From: Photorhabdus thracensis
GTDB lineage: Bacteria; Pseudomonadota; Gammaproteobacteria; Enterobacterales; Enterobacteriaceae
Assembly: GCF_001010285.1 (NCBI RefSeq)
Contig: NZ_CP011104.1
Coordinates: 806,001-870,000 of the forward strand
Direction of reading: 5' to 3'
Length of the DNA stretch: 64,000 nt
Shown here: one piece after another, positions 27,029 through 35,087 of the stretch
Layout of the letters: every line of letters begins with the position of its first letter
Numbering within the stretch: the stretch's first letter is position 1
Notes under the pieces: model-generated
Databases searched by the model: none
The model's input: only the letters and a program-made list of their open reading frames with translations
What the model was told of the DNA's origin: nothing
Translations under genes and position numbers: made by a program

Positions 27029-27715
27029 ATGAAAGACACTAATCAGATAACTATTTCATCGCAAATAGTCAATACTATGGGAATAAATAATGATCCATGG
27101 GGAATCAAAGACAAAAATTCATGCTTCATTTATGGTAATCTGGCCTTAAAGTCTCTCAAGAATTTCTCAGACTCATTTGATTTTGAGGGGCTTTATGATG
27201 ATGAACTCCCCTGGAATGGCGCTGAATTTGCAAAAGAATTTGTTGCACATGATAAAAAAGTGATGGAAAAAAATAAAAGAATATGTTCACTTGAAACTCA
27301 TGTTTTTGGGAAAGAAAAAATTCTGTCATCTTATTTCCAGGAAAAATTTCCAATTTATGATGATAAAAATGAATGCATTGGGATCCTTATTCATGTATGG
27401 AAAGCTCAGGATTTCTCATTGACTCGTCTGTATCATGGAAAACTTCCTGCCTCCATTATGTTTCAGCCGCCAACTGATTTATTTACACAACGGGAATGGG
27501 ATGTTATTTTTCTCTCCTTACATAAATACACCAGTAAACAAATCGGGAAGATATTGAATATTTCCTATCGCACTGTTGAAGCCCATATATTCCGGATATA
27601 CAAAAAGATCGGCGTTAACTCCTGTTATCAATTGGAAGAATATTGTCGCCTTAATGATTTTGATCTCTATGTACCAGAAAGATTTGTGCACCCAGAAAGC
27701 AGAATGTTTATTTAA
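27029..27715 (+). CDS. PAS4-LuxR solo regulator 2
   Basis: The 228-residue paralogue has a PAS4 sensor (about 12-130, with NNDPWGIKDKNSCFIYGN) and a canonical LuxR HTH (about 155-212: SKQIGKILNISYRTVEAHIFRIYKKIGV). ATAGGA before ATG 27029 serves as RBS. It lies 37 bases after gene 1, so co-transcription is likely. Its middle is almost identical to gene 3 (from DSFDFEGLYDDELPW through YDDKNECIG), in DNA as well as protein, which marks a recent duplication. The signal molecule and targets are unknown. Confidence 0.87.
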   Translation: MKDTNQITISSQIVNTMGINNDPWGIKDKNSCFIYGNLALKSLKNFSDSFDFEGLYDDELPWNGAEFAKEFVAHDKKVMEKNKRICSLETHVFGKEKILSSYFQEKFPIYDDKNECIGILIHVWKAQDFSLTRLYHGKLPASIMFQPPTDLFTQREWDVIFLSLHKYTSKQIGKILNISYRTVEAHIFRIYKKIGVNSCYQLEEYCRLNDFDLYVPERFVHPESRMFI

Positions 27716-27735
27716 CCCTTTATAGCGGGCTTTTT

Positions 27736-28404
27736 ATGAAGAAGAACTATATGATATCGCCTCAGATTATCAATACAATGGAATTAAGCAATGAACCGTG
27801 GGGAATAAAAGATAGTTCTTCATGTTTTATTTACGGTAACTTAGCATTAAATTCTATTAAGAATTTCCCTGACTCATTTGATTTTGAGGGGCTTTATGAT
27901 GATGAACTCCCTTGGGATGGCGCTGAGTTTGCAAAAGAATTTATTGAACATGATAAAAAAGTGATGGAAAAAAATAAAAAAATATGCTCACTTGAAACTC
28001 ATGTTTTTGGGAAAGAAAAAATTCTGTCATCTTACTTTTTGGAAAAATTTCCAATATATGATGATAAAAATGAATGCATTGGGCTCCTTTTTCATGCATG
28101 GAAAGCCAAAGACTATTCATTATCCTATCTGTATCAATATTATGATAAACTCCCCCCATCCATTCTGTTCCAACCTCCGACAGATTTTTTTACTGAACGT
28201 GAGTGGGATATTATTTTCTTTTTTTTACAGAAATACACAAGAAAGCAGATTGGTACAATATTGAATCTTAACTCTAGTGCAATTGAAAACCATATGATCA
28301 GGATATATCATAAAATAAACATTAACTCCCGTCTTCAATTAGAAGAGTACTGTCGAGTCAATAATTTTGATCGCTATGTGCCCGAAAAATTCTTATTATA
28401 TTAG
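27736..28404 (+). CDS. PAS4-LuxR solo regulator 3
   Basis: The 222-residue paralogue starts 20 bases after gene 2. PAS4 sensor about 10-128; HTH about 152-210 (RKQIGTILNLNSSAIENHMIRIYHKINI), where Ser-Ser-Ala-Ile replaces the Arg-Thr-Val recognition residues seen in gene 2. The sensor core is nearly the same as in gene 2 while the HTH recognition helix differs, so genes 2 and 3 may read the same signal but bind different DNA. That is inference from the pattern of change. Confidence 0.86.
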   Translation: MKKNYMISPQIINTMELSNEPWGIKDSSSCFIYGNLALNSIKNFPDSFDFEGLYDDELPWDGAEFAKEFIEHDKKVMEKNKKICSLETHVFGKEKILSSYFLEKFPIYDDKNECIGLLFHAWKAKDYSLSYLYQYYDKLPPSILFQPPTDFFTEREWDIIFFFLQKYTRKQIGTILNLNSSAIENHMIRIYHKININSRLQLEEYCRVNNFDRYVPEKFLLY

Positions 28405-28655
28405 CGTCTTGTATTCTTAGGTTACTCTGTCTATCGTATTAACATGAAGTAATCTTATCTTGAATGCCTAATTGACCAATGCAGAAGGAATATAACGCGT
28501 AATCCTTATCGGTTATGTTTATTTTTGCCTTCTATTATACCGTATTTTCAATTATTTTTTATTTATGATAAATTGGGATCATTATTACCAGCAAGAACAT
28601 GCACTTATACATTAAATAATTTAATGAAACATAATGTTTTTAAGGACTGCTTTAT

Positions 28656-29354
28656 ATGAATCAATCGAGATGCAAAAATTTTCCTTTAATTACGCATCAG
28701 TTAACAAATATGTGGGATAGAAGCTCTGAACTGTGGTTTGTAAAAGATAGAGAATTCCGTTTAATTTATGCGAACAGAGCATTTATTAAAGTTAACAAAC
28801 TCCCTAAAGGTTTTGATGTTATTGGGTATTCTGAAAAAGAATTATTGACACCGTTTCATCATCTTGCCGATTTGTTTGAAGAGCACGACCGTAAGGTTTT
28901 AACACAGATGCAGCGAATCTCATCTATAGGGATTTACCCTTTTGGAAAAGGTGAACTATTTAGAGCTTATTTTTATAATAAATTCCCATTAATGGATGAA
29001 AATAATCAATGTATTGGTGTCGTTTCCCATGCAAGAGAAATAGAATATTTTGCGATGGCTCATTATATTAAACATCATATGTTTACCCCTGTTAAGCTTA
29101 AGCCGCCAAATAATATATTAAGAGCGAAAGAGTGGGTGGTTATTTTTCTGTTTTGCTGCGGTCTCAGTAATAAAGATATAGCCGTCGAAATGGGTATTTC
29201 ATGCCGTACTGTGGAGAAATATTTTGAATTTATCTATGAGAAACTTTCTGTTGGATCAGTTATGGAGTTAAGATTACTTTGTAAAGAAAATGGCTATGAT
29301 CTTTATATTCCACCAAGATATAATAAACTTATTGGCTATTTTTTATTAAATTAG
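28656..29354 (+). CDS. PAS4-LuxR solo regulator 4
   Basis: The 232-residue paralogue is the most distant of the four. Its PAS4 sensor (about 15-135) has WDRSSELWFVKDREFRLIYAN, with WF in place of the WG of the others. Its HTH (about 158-215) is canonical: SNKDIAVEMGISCRTVEKYFEFIYEKLSV. A 251-base AT-rich gap precedes it, so it may have its own promoter; TAAGGA at 28640 is a possible RBS. Signal and regulon are unknown. Confidence 0.85.
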   Translation: MNQSRCKNFPLITHQLTNMWDRSSELWFVKDREFRLIYANRAFIKVNKLPKGFDVIGYSEKELLTPFHHLADLFEEHDRKVLTQMQRISSIGIYPFGKGELFRAYFYNKFPLMDENNQCIGVVSHAREIEYFAMAHYIKHHMFTPVKLKPPNNILRAKEWVVIFLFCCGLSNKDIAVEMGISCRTVEKYFEFIYEKLSVGSVMELRLLCKENGYDLYIPPRYNKLIGYFLLN

Positions 29355-29608
29355 CATTACGGTCGAACAATTTTTAGGGATTTGTATAGTAGTTACTCAT
29401 TATCTAATGATTTATGTGATCATTAGATAATATTTTTATGGAATTATATGAACCTTCAGTAAAGGGTTCTATTTATCTTTTCTTCGTTATATCTATATAT
29501 TGTTATAACATATCGGATATTGTACTTGTGTAACACTTGACTGATCGCTGCCATTTTTTCTTCTTTATATGGGGCATCGAAACGCAGCATAGGAGCGGTC
29601 TGACACCA
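29355..29608 (-). pseudogene. Unrecognised gene remnant cut by ISAs1-type element
   Basis: The minus strand has a short open stretch (about 29456-29608) with protein-like sequence including MLRFDAPYKEEKMAAISQVL. Joined with the flank at 30859 across the IS (after removing one copy of the 10-base target duplication), the frame continues about 5 codons further to a stop. It is the 3' piece of a gene I cannot identify. The rest of the gap is AT-rich with nothing clear. Confidence 0.35.
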
Positions 29609-29618
29609 GACCAAAGAG

Positions 29619-30848
29619 CAGGGCACGAGCATACTTTGACTGCTATTCATCCAAAGAAAACTCTTGCCCGATAATCATCGCACCAACCCGCTTTTTTAAG
29701 CTTGTTCCTTTGGCTCGGTGCCCCGCAATCGCATTGTTTGACCAGATTCAGGACGATACGACGGAATAAGGCCAGATTCTCAACTGCACCCTCCAGAACA
29801 ATTCGTGAATCATCTTCTTTAAAGACCACATCAAGAATATAGTGCTGGGTATTTTCAATCCGCCAATGCTGGCGAATATAATATCCCAGTGATTTATGCT
29901 TGGGCGAAAGGGAACTCACATAATAAGACGTGTCCACCGTTCCTTTGCCATTTTGTGTCCGGTGACGTTCTACGGCGATAATGCTACGAATGGTCGGCCA
30001 TTTCTCGATTAATTCTGCCGTAAATTGGGGCTTTAACTGAAACACATAACGCTCTTCACGCCGGCCATGGGCTTCTTGCTTAACTTCCGTGATAATTTTT
30101 TCTTTACCGGCATCAAACACCGCCTGAAATTGCGATTGGACGGCTTCCCACAGATGGGGTTGATTTTTTTTCACCTGAACCACGACATGGGCTTTCTTTT
30201 CGCTGATTTTTTCCAGCGTTTGGCGCTGACAATGCAAAGCATCCAGCGTGACGATGCTGCCTTTCAGGTCAAGGATATCCAACATCTGCCGCACGATACT
30301 GATTTCCCCGTTTTTCGTGGCAGTGGCTTTCTGGCTCAGGACTAATCCTTGTTCCGTATCATATGCCGTGACCAGTTGGACGGCGTTTTGCTTTTCATTA
30401 CGGTAGGCGCGTCGCAGAACTTTTCCATCGAAGGCAATGACCGGTTTCCCTGCCTGTTCACGTTGTTCATTGATCCAGTTGAGCAAAGCCTCCAACAGCG
30501 AATCAAGTTCAATAGCGCGCACAATTCTGGCAACCGTGTGTCGGCATGGTATTCCACTGAGAAAGGGGCGATATTTTTTCAGCCACGTAATTTTGGCCCG
30601 ACCATAAGTTTCAATATCTTGCCAACCTTCAGCGCCAGCGAGAATGGCGCTGATGACAAGAAAAATAACATCAATCAGCTCGTATTGACGATTGATGTCA
30701 GAACGAGTTTCTTTCACAACGGTTAAATGTTCAATCAGGGTCTGGTTCGGATTCATGGGCGAGTATTAAAAAGAAAAATAAGGAGAATAAGATCATATAA
30801 TTACGGTTCATTCAAGGGGGGGGGGTAAAAAAGTATGCTCGCGCCCTG
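29619..30848 (-). mobile_element. ISAs1-family insertion sequence, complete, 1230 bp
   Basis: Terminal inverted repeats begin CAGGGCACGAGCATACTTT at the left and CAGGGCGCGAGCATACTTT at the right (18 of 19 match). Both sides are flanked by a perfect 10-base direct repeat, GACCAAAGAG (29609-29618 and 30849-30858), the expected target duplication length for this family. A run of ten G lies just inside the right end. Confidence 0.92.
29647..30756 (-). CDS. ISAs1-family transposase
   Basis: DDE transposase of 369 residues that moves the surrounding IS. Family features: N-terminal DUF4338-like/ISAs1 region (AILAGAEGWQDIETYGRAK), VIAFDGKVLR with the first catalytic Asp, VTLDALHCQR with the second Asp, and the C-terminal RQHWRIENTQHYILDVVFKEDDSR with the catalytic Glu. 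Full length and intact, so the element may be active. Confidence 0.93.
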   Translation of the reverse strand: MNPNQTLIEHLTVVKETRSDINRQYELIDVIFLVISAILAGAEGWQDIETYGRAKITWLKKYRPFLSGIPCRHTVARIVRAIELDSLLEALLNWINEQREQAGKPVIAFDGKVLRRAYRNEKQNAVQLVTAYDTEQGLVLSQKATATKNGEISIVRQMLDILDLKGSIVTLDALHCQRQTLEKISEKKAHVVVQVKKNQPHLWEAVQSQFQAVFDAGKEKIITEVKQEAHGRREERYVFQLKPQFTAELIEKWPTIRSIIAVERHRTQNGKGTVDTSYYVSSLSPKHKSLGYYIRQHWRIENTQHYILDVVFKEDDSRIVLEGAVENLALFRRIVLNLVKQCDCGAPSQRNKLKKAGWCDDYRARVFFG

Positions 30849-30858
30849 GACCAAAGAG

Positions 30859-31172
30859 GAACCCGAGATCCCTCACCAGATATATGAAGTCGCCGCGTTA
30901 TAATTAACAAAAATCCAGATTAAAAAATATGGTTTTAGCTAAATCTATTACTGAAAATAGTATTCAATAGAGATAGGAACAATCAAGCAATCGCCGTAAT
31001 TTCTCAATAAGTACACAAAGTCTTATGAATATAAGTAATTGAATTCATAACAAGCGACAAATTCCACACGATAATGTGGGCAGGCAAATGCCAAGCATAC
31101 TATCCATAGAATTGGATCTGTTTACTCGAAAACAGAGTAGCTTTGCATGCAAGTACAACCCAGACATACAAA
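30859..31172. other. Gap between ISAs1 element and tnpB element
   Basis: These 314 AT-rich bases have no convincing gene. The right flank next to 31173 would be the guide segment of the neighbouring tnpB element's guide RNA. Confidence 0.5.
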
Positions 31173-31260
31173 GGTGACTGCTCCCCGCCGTAAAAAACGG
31201 CGAGGCTTCCCACTTCTCAGGCCGCAACCGTCTTTATGACGGATTTACGCTGGCCTCCGT
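31173..31260 (-). ncRNA. Probable omega-RNA scaffold end of tnpB element copy 1
   Basis: In TnpB systems the guide RNA covers the 3' end of tnpB and the right end, and its guide is the flank. The hairpin formed by CCGCCGT and ACGGCGA at 31185-31204 lies at the expected place. The guide would be complementary strand sequence just left of 31173. Identity is by analogy; the 5' limit is unknown. Confidence 0.5.
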
Positions 31261-32395
31261 GGGCAGAGACGACGAGCCCCGCCGCCTGTAATTCTCTCGT
31301 GCCCTTGCTCTGGATGTTGAGCGCCGCATTGATATCGCGATCATGTTCGACTCGGCAGAAAGGGCATTGCCAGATCCGCTTATGCAGCGGCATTTCCGGC
31401 ATTTTGTAACCGCAGCAATGACAGGTTTTCGAACTGGCGAACCACTGATCCAGTTTGACCAGATGGACGCCCGCTGCTGCGGCTTTGTATTCCAGTTTCT
31501 TGATGAAACCATGCCAGCCCGCATCCCCGATAGCGCGGGCAATGCGGTGATTCTTCATCATGTTGGCCGATTTTAGTGTCTCAACAATGAGCGCTTGGTT
31601 TTCGTCAACCATTGTCCGAGAGAGTTTGTGTTGAAAATCGGTGCGGGCATTGGCTACCCGCTCATGGACTGCCGCCAGACGTAATCGGGCCTTGCCGCGG
31701 TTAGCACTGCCCTTTTGTTTGCGGGACAGCGATTTCTGCTTTCGACGCAGGTTACGGGTGGCGTTGATAAGGTGACGCGGGTTATTGACCTTCTCTCCGG
31801 TCGACTCGATAAGATAGTGGGACAAACCCATATCGCAACCGGTCACGCGGGTGATAACGCCCGGCTTTTCCGGCGCATCCCGACCATCGTCACACAGGAT
31901 AGCGGCGAAATATTTTCCCGTGGCGGTGCGAGAGAGCGTAATGCTCTTCACCTCCCCTTCAATTTTTCTGTGTATGCACGCTTCTATCGGTGACAATTTC
32001 GGGATCTTCACTGCGCCCTCCAGCACTTTCACCCCAACACAATGGTAACTGGATTGCCTGCCCTGTTTGCGTTTGAACGTGGGAAATTGGGCGCGCAACT
32101 TCGGATTGAAGAAATTATCAAATGCGGTATGCAGATTGATCACCGCCTGCTGTAACGCGATGGCGTCATATGTCTTGAGCCAGGCATACTTGCGGGATTT
32201 CTTCGCGACCGCCAGTAACGGTTTGAGGTCTTTGCGCGGATTTAAACTTACGCCGTGACGTTTGTAAGTATGCTTTTTGATGTACAGCGCCTTGTTGTAC
32301 GCAAAACGGACCGCACCGAACTGGCCATTAAGATACTCGGCCTGTTCGGGTGTGGGGTAGAGGCGGACTTTGGTCGCTCTTAACATATTCAACAC
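31217..32395 (-). CDS. tnpB: TnpB, RNA-guided nuclease of IS605-type element (copy 1)
   Basis: TnpB is the Cas12-ancestor nuclease guided by an RNA made from the element's right end. The 392-residue protein has an N-terminal helix-turn-helix region (MLNMLRATKVRLYPTPEQ), RuvC I in VTGCDMGLSH (Asp about 188), RuvC II in LIVETL (Glu about 272), a four-cysteine zinc finger (CHCCG and CPFC) and RuvC III in DRDINAALNI (Asp about 354). All catalytic residues are present. The 3' end of the gene and the adjoining right end would encode the guide RNA. Intact despite the IS in the element's left end. Confidence 0.92.
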   Translation of the reverse strand: MLNMLRATKVRLYPTPEQAEYLNGQFGAVRFAYNKALYIKKHTYKRHGVSLNPRKDLKPLLAVAKKSRKYAWLKTYDAIALQQAVINLHTAFDNFFNPKLRAQFPTFKRKQGRQSSYHCVGVKVLEGAVKIPKLSPIEACIHRKIEGEVKSITLSRTATGKYFAAILCDDGRDAPEKPGVITRVTGCDMGLSHYLIESTGEKVNNPRHLINATRNLRRKQKSLSRKQKGSANRGKARLRLAAVHERVANARTDFQHKLSRTMVDENQALIVETLKSANMMKNHRIARAIGDAGWHGFIKKLEYKAAAAGVHLVKLDQWFASSKTCHCCGYKMPEMPLHKRIWQCPFCRVEHDRDINAALNIQSKGTRELQAAGLVVSAHGGQRKSVIKTVAA

Positions 32396-32493
32396 TCATT
32401 GATAAAGTGCATTCATTTTAGCCTGTTTTACCGGCAGATATCAATTCAGTCAGGAGACGTCGCAGTAGCCCGCCTTAAAGCCCTTTGGGCTTT

Positions 32494-34074
32494 CAGACCG
32501 CTGACAAACCTCGTTGAAAATAACGGGATTTGTTCCTTTCATTGTGAATCATAATGCCATCCATTTTCCTCATTAAGCCAATTTAATCGCCCGACAAGGC
32601 GTTATTTTCGCTTCTCCTGCAATGAAATGCTCGCTCTCCAGAGATAAAAACAACAAAGCATTGCGACCAGCAAGGCTATCTTCTTGATATTTTGGGCTGT
32701 GGCTGCCAAAAGACACTGTATTTGCACTTTTTGCAACCCACGGAAACGGGCATAGCGGTGCCCGTGATGTTGCTTCGCATCTGCAAAACTACGCTCTATC
32801 GTCTCCTTTCGCCGCTTGTAGGTTTTTTTACCCCACTCCGTTAGCCGGTTTTCCCTGGCCTGCTCTTTACTGTCCTCCCAGACATGACGGGTTATCTTTT
32901 TGCCCCCTTTGGCCTGCGTACAGGACGCGCGTTTCGGGCAATACTGGCAGATATTCGCCGCGGCCTGATAATGCCGGTATCCCTCTCGGCTGGTTGTTTT
33001 ATAAATCAACTTTTCGCCCTGAGGGCACACATAGCAGTCCTCCTGCTTGTCATAGGTAAAATGTTTTTTCTGGAAGACGTTCGACCCCTTATTCGGACGG
33101 CGGTAACCGATTATCGGCATGACACCTAACTGTTCCGTTAAGTAACAAACCGGGGCCGTAAAATAGCCCGCATCCAACCCAACCGCGAGGGGATTGAGGG
33201 CAAAACGCTCTAACTGACGCGTCAAGCGCTTGATAAAAGGCTGGCTATCGTGGACATTACCCGGTGTGGCGTAGGTATCGGTGATAATACCGACTTGCCC
33301 ATCCACGGTACGGTGGTCAAGGTAAAAGAACCCCCTGGGTTTGTTGGTCCGGTGCATAAACCCGCTTTCCGGATCAGTGGTACTGACCTTCGTCTTTCTC
33401 TGCCGTTCCTTTAGGGCTGGCTTCAGGCTTTTTTTCCGGCTGCCGCCCGGTCTTCAGTGACGGCTTTATCCAGTGCATCAAAATAGGCGCCGGGGGGAAC
33501 CGGCCGCATGACATTCTCCGATTTATGCGGATTGGCACTGGCTTTCAGGTGGGTGCTGTCGGTATAGAGTACGCGTCCGCCCACGAATCCTTTGGCCATC
33601 GCCTGTTCAACAATGTGGTCAAAAATCTGCTGGAAGACCGCGGTATGATTGAAACGGCGGCGGCGGTTCTGACTCAGGGTTGAGGCATCAGGGACCTTCT
33701 CTGTCAGTCCGAGGCGCAGAAACCAGCGGTAAGCCACATTAACCTGAATTTCCTGAACCAGACGGCGTTCACTGGGGACGCCAAACAAGTAGCCGAGTAA
33801 CATCATTTTAATCAGCATGACCGGATCGATAGCAGGACGGCCATTATTGTGGCAATACAACGGGGCGACTAATTCGCGGATAAATTCGAAATCAATGGCA
33901 GCATCGACTTGACGGACCAAATGATTTTTAGGGACCAGCTCGTCAAGCGAGAGCGTTTCTGGCGGGAAAGTCTGGAGAGGGGGGGTCTTAACATGGTGGC
34001 AAGCTCCGTTGAGTGAACGGAACTTAATTAAAACAAAATGCCGGATAAAAAACCAGCACTTTGTCAATAATCTG
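32494..34074 (-). mobile_element. IS1182-type insertion sequence, 1581 bp, inside tnpB element copy 1
   Basis: Ends are CAGACCGCTGACAAAC and CAGATTATTGACAAAG (11 of 16 match, ending TGACAAA). The flanks are a 17-base direct repeat, AAAGCCCTTTGGGCTTT (32477-32493 and 34075-34091), which is itself a palindrome. Families of this type are known to favour palindromic targets. Confidence 0.85.
32602..33994 (-). pseudogene. IS1182-type transposase with two frame breaks
   Basis: The family's start MLRPP is found at ATG 33994, but a run of seven C (33979-33985) shifts the frame; the body then continues as PLQTFPPETLSLDELVP in the other frame. The N-terminal DUF772 region ends at EDRAAAGKKA-stop near 33423, where a run of seven A (33429-33435 on the plus strand as T) lies. 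A shift of -1 there restores SLKPALKERQRKTKVSTTDPESGFMHR and the DDE_Tnp_1_6 domain to 32602. Rejoined, the protein is ~460 residues, a normal length. The A run could be a genuine slippery site, but the C-run break argues for decay or sequencing error. Confidence 0.8.
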
Positions 34075-34158
34075 AAAGCCCTTTGGGCTTTTCGCCTGAT
34101 ATCCCCGCCCGCACTGGGCAAGGGTTTACGGCGGTTTTTGCTAATTATCATTACAAGC

Positions 34159-34698
34159 TTAACCTATATTTACATCCAACAGGATTTCAATGGCACCGCT
34201 ACGTAAAAAACGTTGAGTTTTAGGTGTAACACTCAATTTTTCACTCACAGGAAGAACTTCAATACCTACTCCTAAAAATACCGGAATCGTGGTCAAGAAT
34301 ACTTGCTGTAATTCACCAGCCTCAGCAAAATACGCAGCCGTTTTACCGCCTCCCACTAACCAGACATTTTTACCATTAGCCGCTTTCTTCGCCACAGCAG
34401 CAATATCTCCTGCTGCTTTATTGGTTATGGTAATATTCAGCCCTTCATGCTTTGGCAATGTCCGATGAGAAAGAACAAATGCGGGAATATTTTTGTATGG
34501 CCAATCATCCGATGAATTTGCCATTATCCATTCGTATGTTCCTGAACCCATAATCACAGCACCAATACCTTGGTAAAAATCATCATAAGGTGTTGCGTCA
34601 TCTCCAAGCTCAAACTCATCCAACCAATCCAGACCGTGGCTATTATTAGCAATATAACCGTCTATTGTCGCAGCGACATAATAAATTAGTTTCGGCAT
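34159..34698 (-). CDS. Dihydrofolate reductase-family / RibD C-terminal domain protein
   Basis: The 179-residue protein has the DHFR-like fold pattern of the RibD_C group: MPKLIYYVAATIDGYIA at the start, VIMGSGTYEWIM near residue 50 and NVWLVGGGKTAAYF near 110 for NADPH binding. Members include YwjB/YyaP-type proteins of unclear substrate, often stress- or resistance-linked; a role in folate synthesis is not implied. It is a lone gene between mobile elements: tnpB element copy 1 begins 18 bases beyond its stop. A GTT-rich AT tract precedes it. Confidence 0.85.
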   Translation of the reverse strand: MPKLIYYVAATIDGYIANNSHGLDWLDEFELGDDATPYDDFYQGIGAVIMGSGTYEWIMANSSDDWPYKNIPAFVLSHRTLPKHEGLNITITNKAAGDIAAVAKKAANGKNVWLVGGGKTAAYFAEAGELQQVFLTTIPVFLGVGIEVLPVSEKLSVTPKTQRFLRSGAIEILLDVNIG

Positions 34699-34753
34699 TA
34701 TTTTTTCCTATCAAACACGATGTTAAGACACTATGTTTCCAACATTATAACAG

Positions 34754-35010
34754 TCAAAATTTTTTTAAACTTACACCAAAAGTTTTGTTGTAACCCGCCC
34801 CATCCACAATAAGATGAATTGTTCGGCTTCCTGTTGTTTTTACTGTTTTTTTCTCGCCTTTTTGCATCCAATCCTAACTGAGTTTGGTACCTTGAGTCGG
34901 GTGAACAGCGTCAAGAAAAAGGATGGGTTCGTCTTTCGCTGTGACTTTAAGATTTTCATAATATTCAATAAATTGTCTCTGTTTTTCTGCATCGAATTTA
35001 TGAGGGACAC
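34754..35010 (-). pseudogene. IS630-family transposase remnant, C-terminal part
   Basis: The minus strand reads VPHKFDAEKQRQFIEYYENL, then ILFLDAVHPTQGTKLS followed by a stop where family members have Tyr-Gly-Trp, and later KTTGSRTIHLIVDGAGYNKT with an internal deletion. DAVHPTQ is the diagnostic DDE segment of this IS630 group. The part before it was separated by the IS1111-type element and is found at 36361-36756. Confidence 0.8.
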
Positions 35011-35087
35011 TACAAGGTTAATGAGATGGTCACCCCCACCCTGTGAGAGGTACGCTAGCAGGGTATTTTATTTTAGAGGGAACCATC

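Larger units (their letters stand above)
31173..34140 (-). mobile_element. IS200/IS605-type tnpB element, copy 1, split by an IS1182-type element
   Basis: The right end (31173-31216, hairpin CCGCCGT-AAAA-ACGGCGA type) and left end (to 34140, ...GGCGGTTTTTG) match those of copy 2 at 52030-54980. Removing the inserted IS (32494-34074) and one 17-base target repeat leaves 1370 bp, the same as copy 2 after its own correction. It has tnpB only, no tnpA, so movement would need a TnpA in trans. Confidence 0.85.

Noticed and set aside
30810-30830. Run of ten G near the ISAs1 element as a functional G-tract
   Set aside because: It lies inside the IS end only, the other end lacks it, and it is probably a slippage product; no phase-variable gene is next to it.
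31217-32395. Cas12-like effector of a CRISPR system
   Set aside because: At 392 residues with IS605-type ends, and without an array or cas1/cas2, it is TnpB.
34814-35087. Plus-strand open frame before the IS1111-type transposase
   Set aside because: The opposite strand carries the recognisable IS630 transposase remnant (DAVHPTQ), so the plus frame is incidental.
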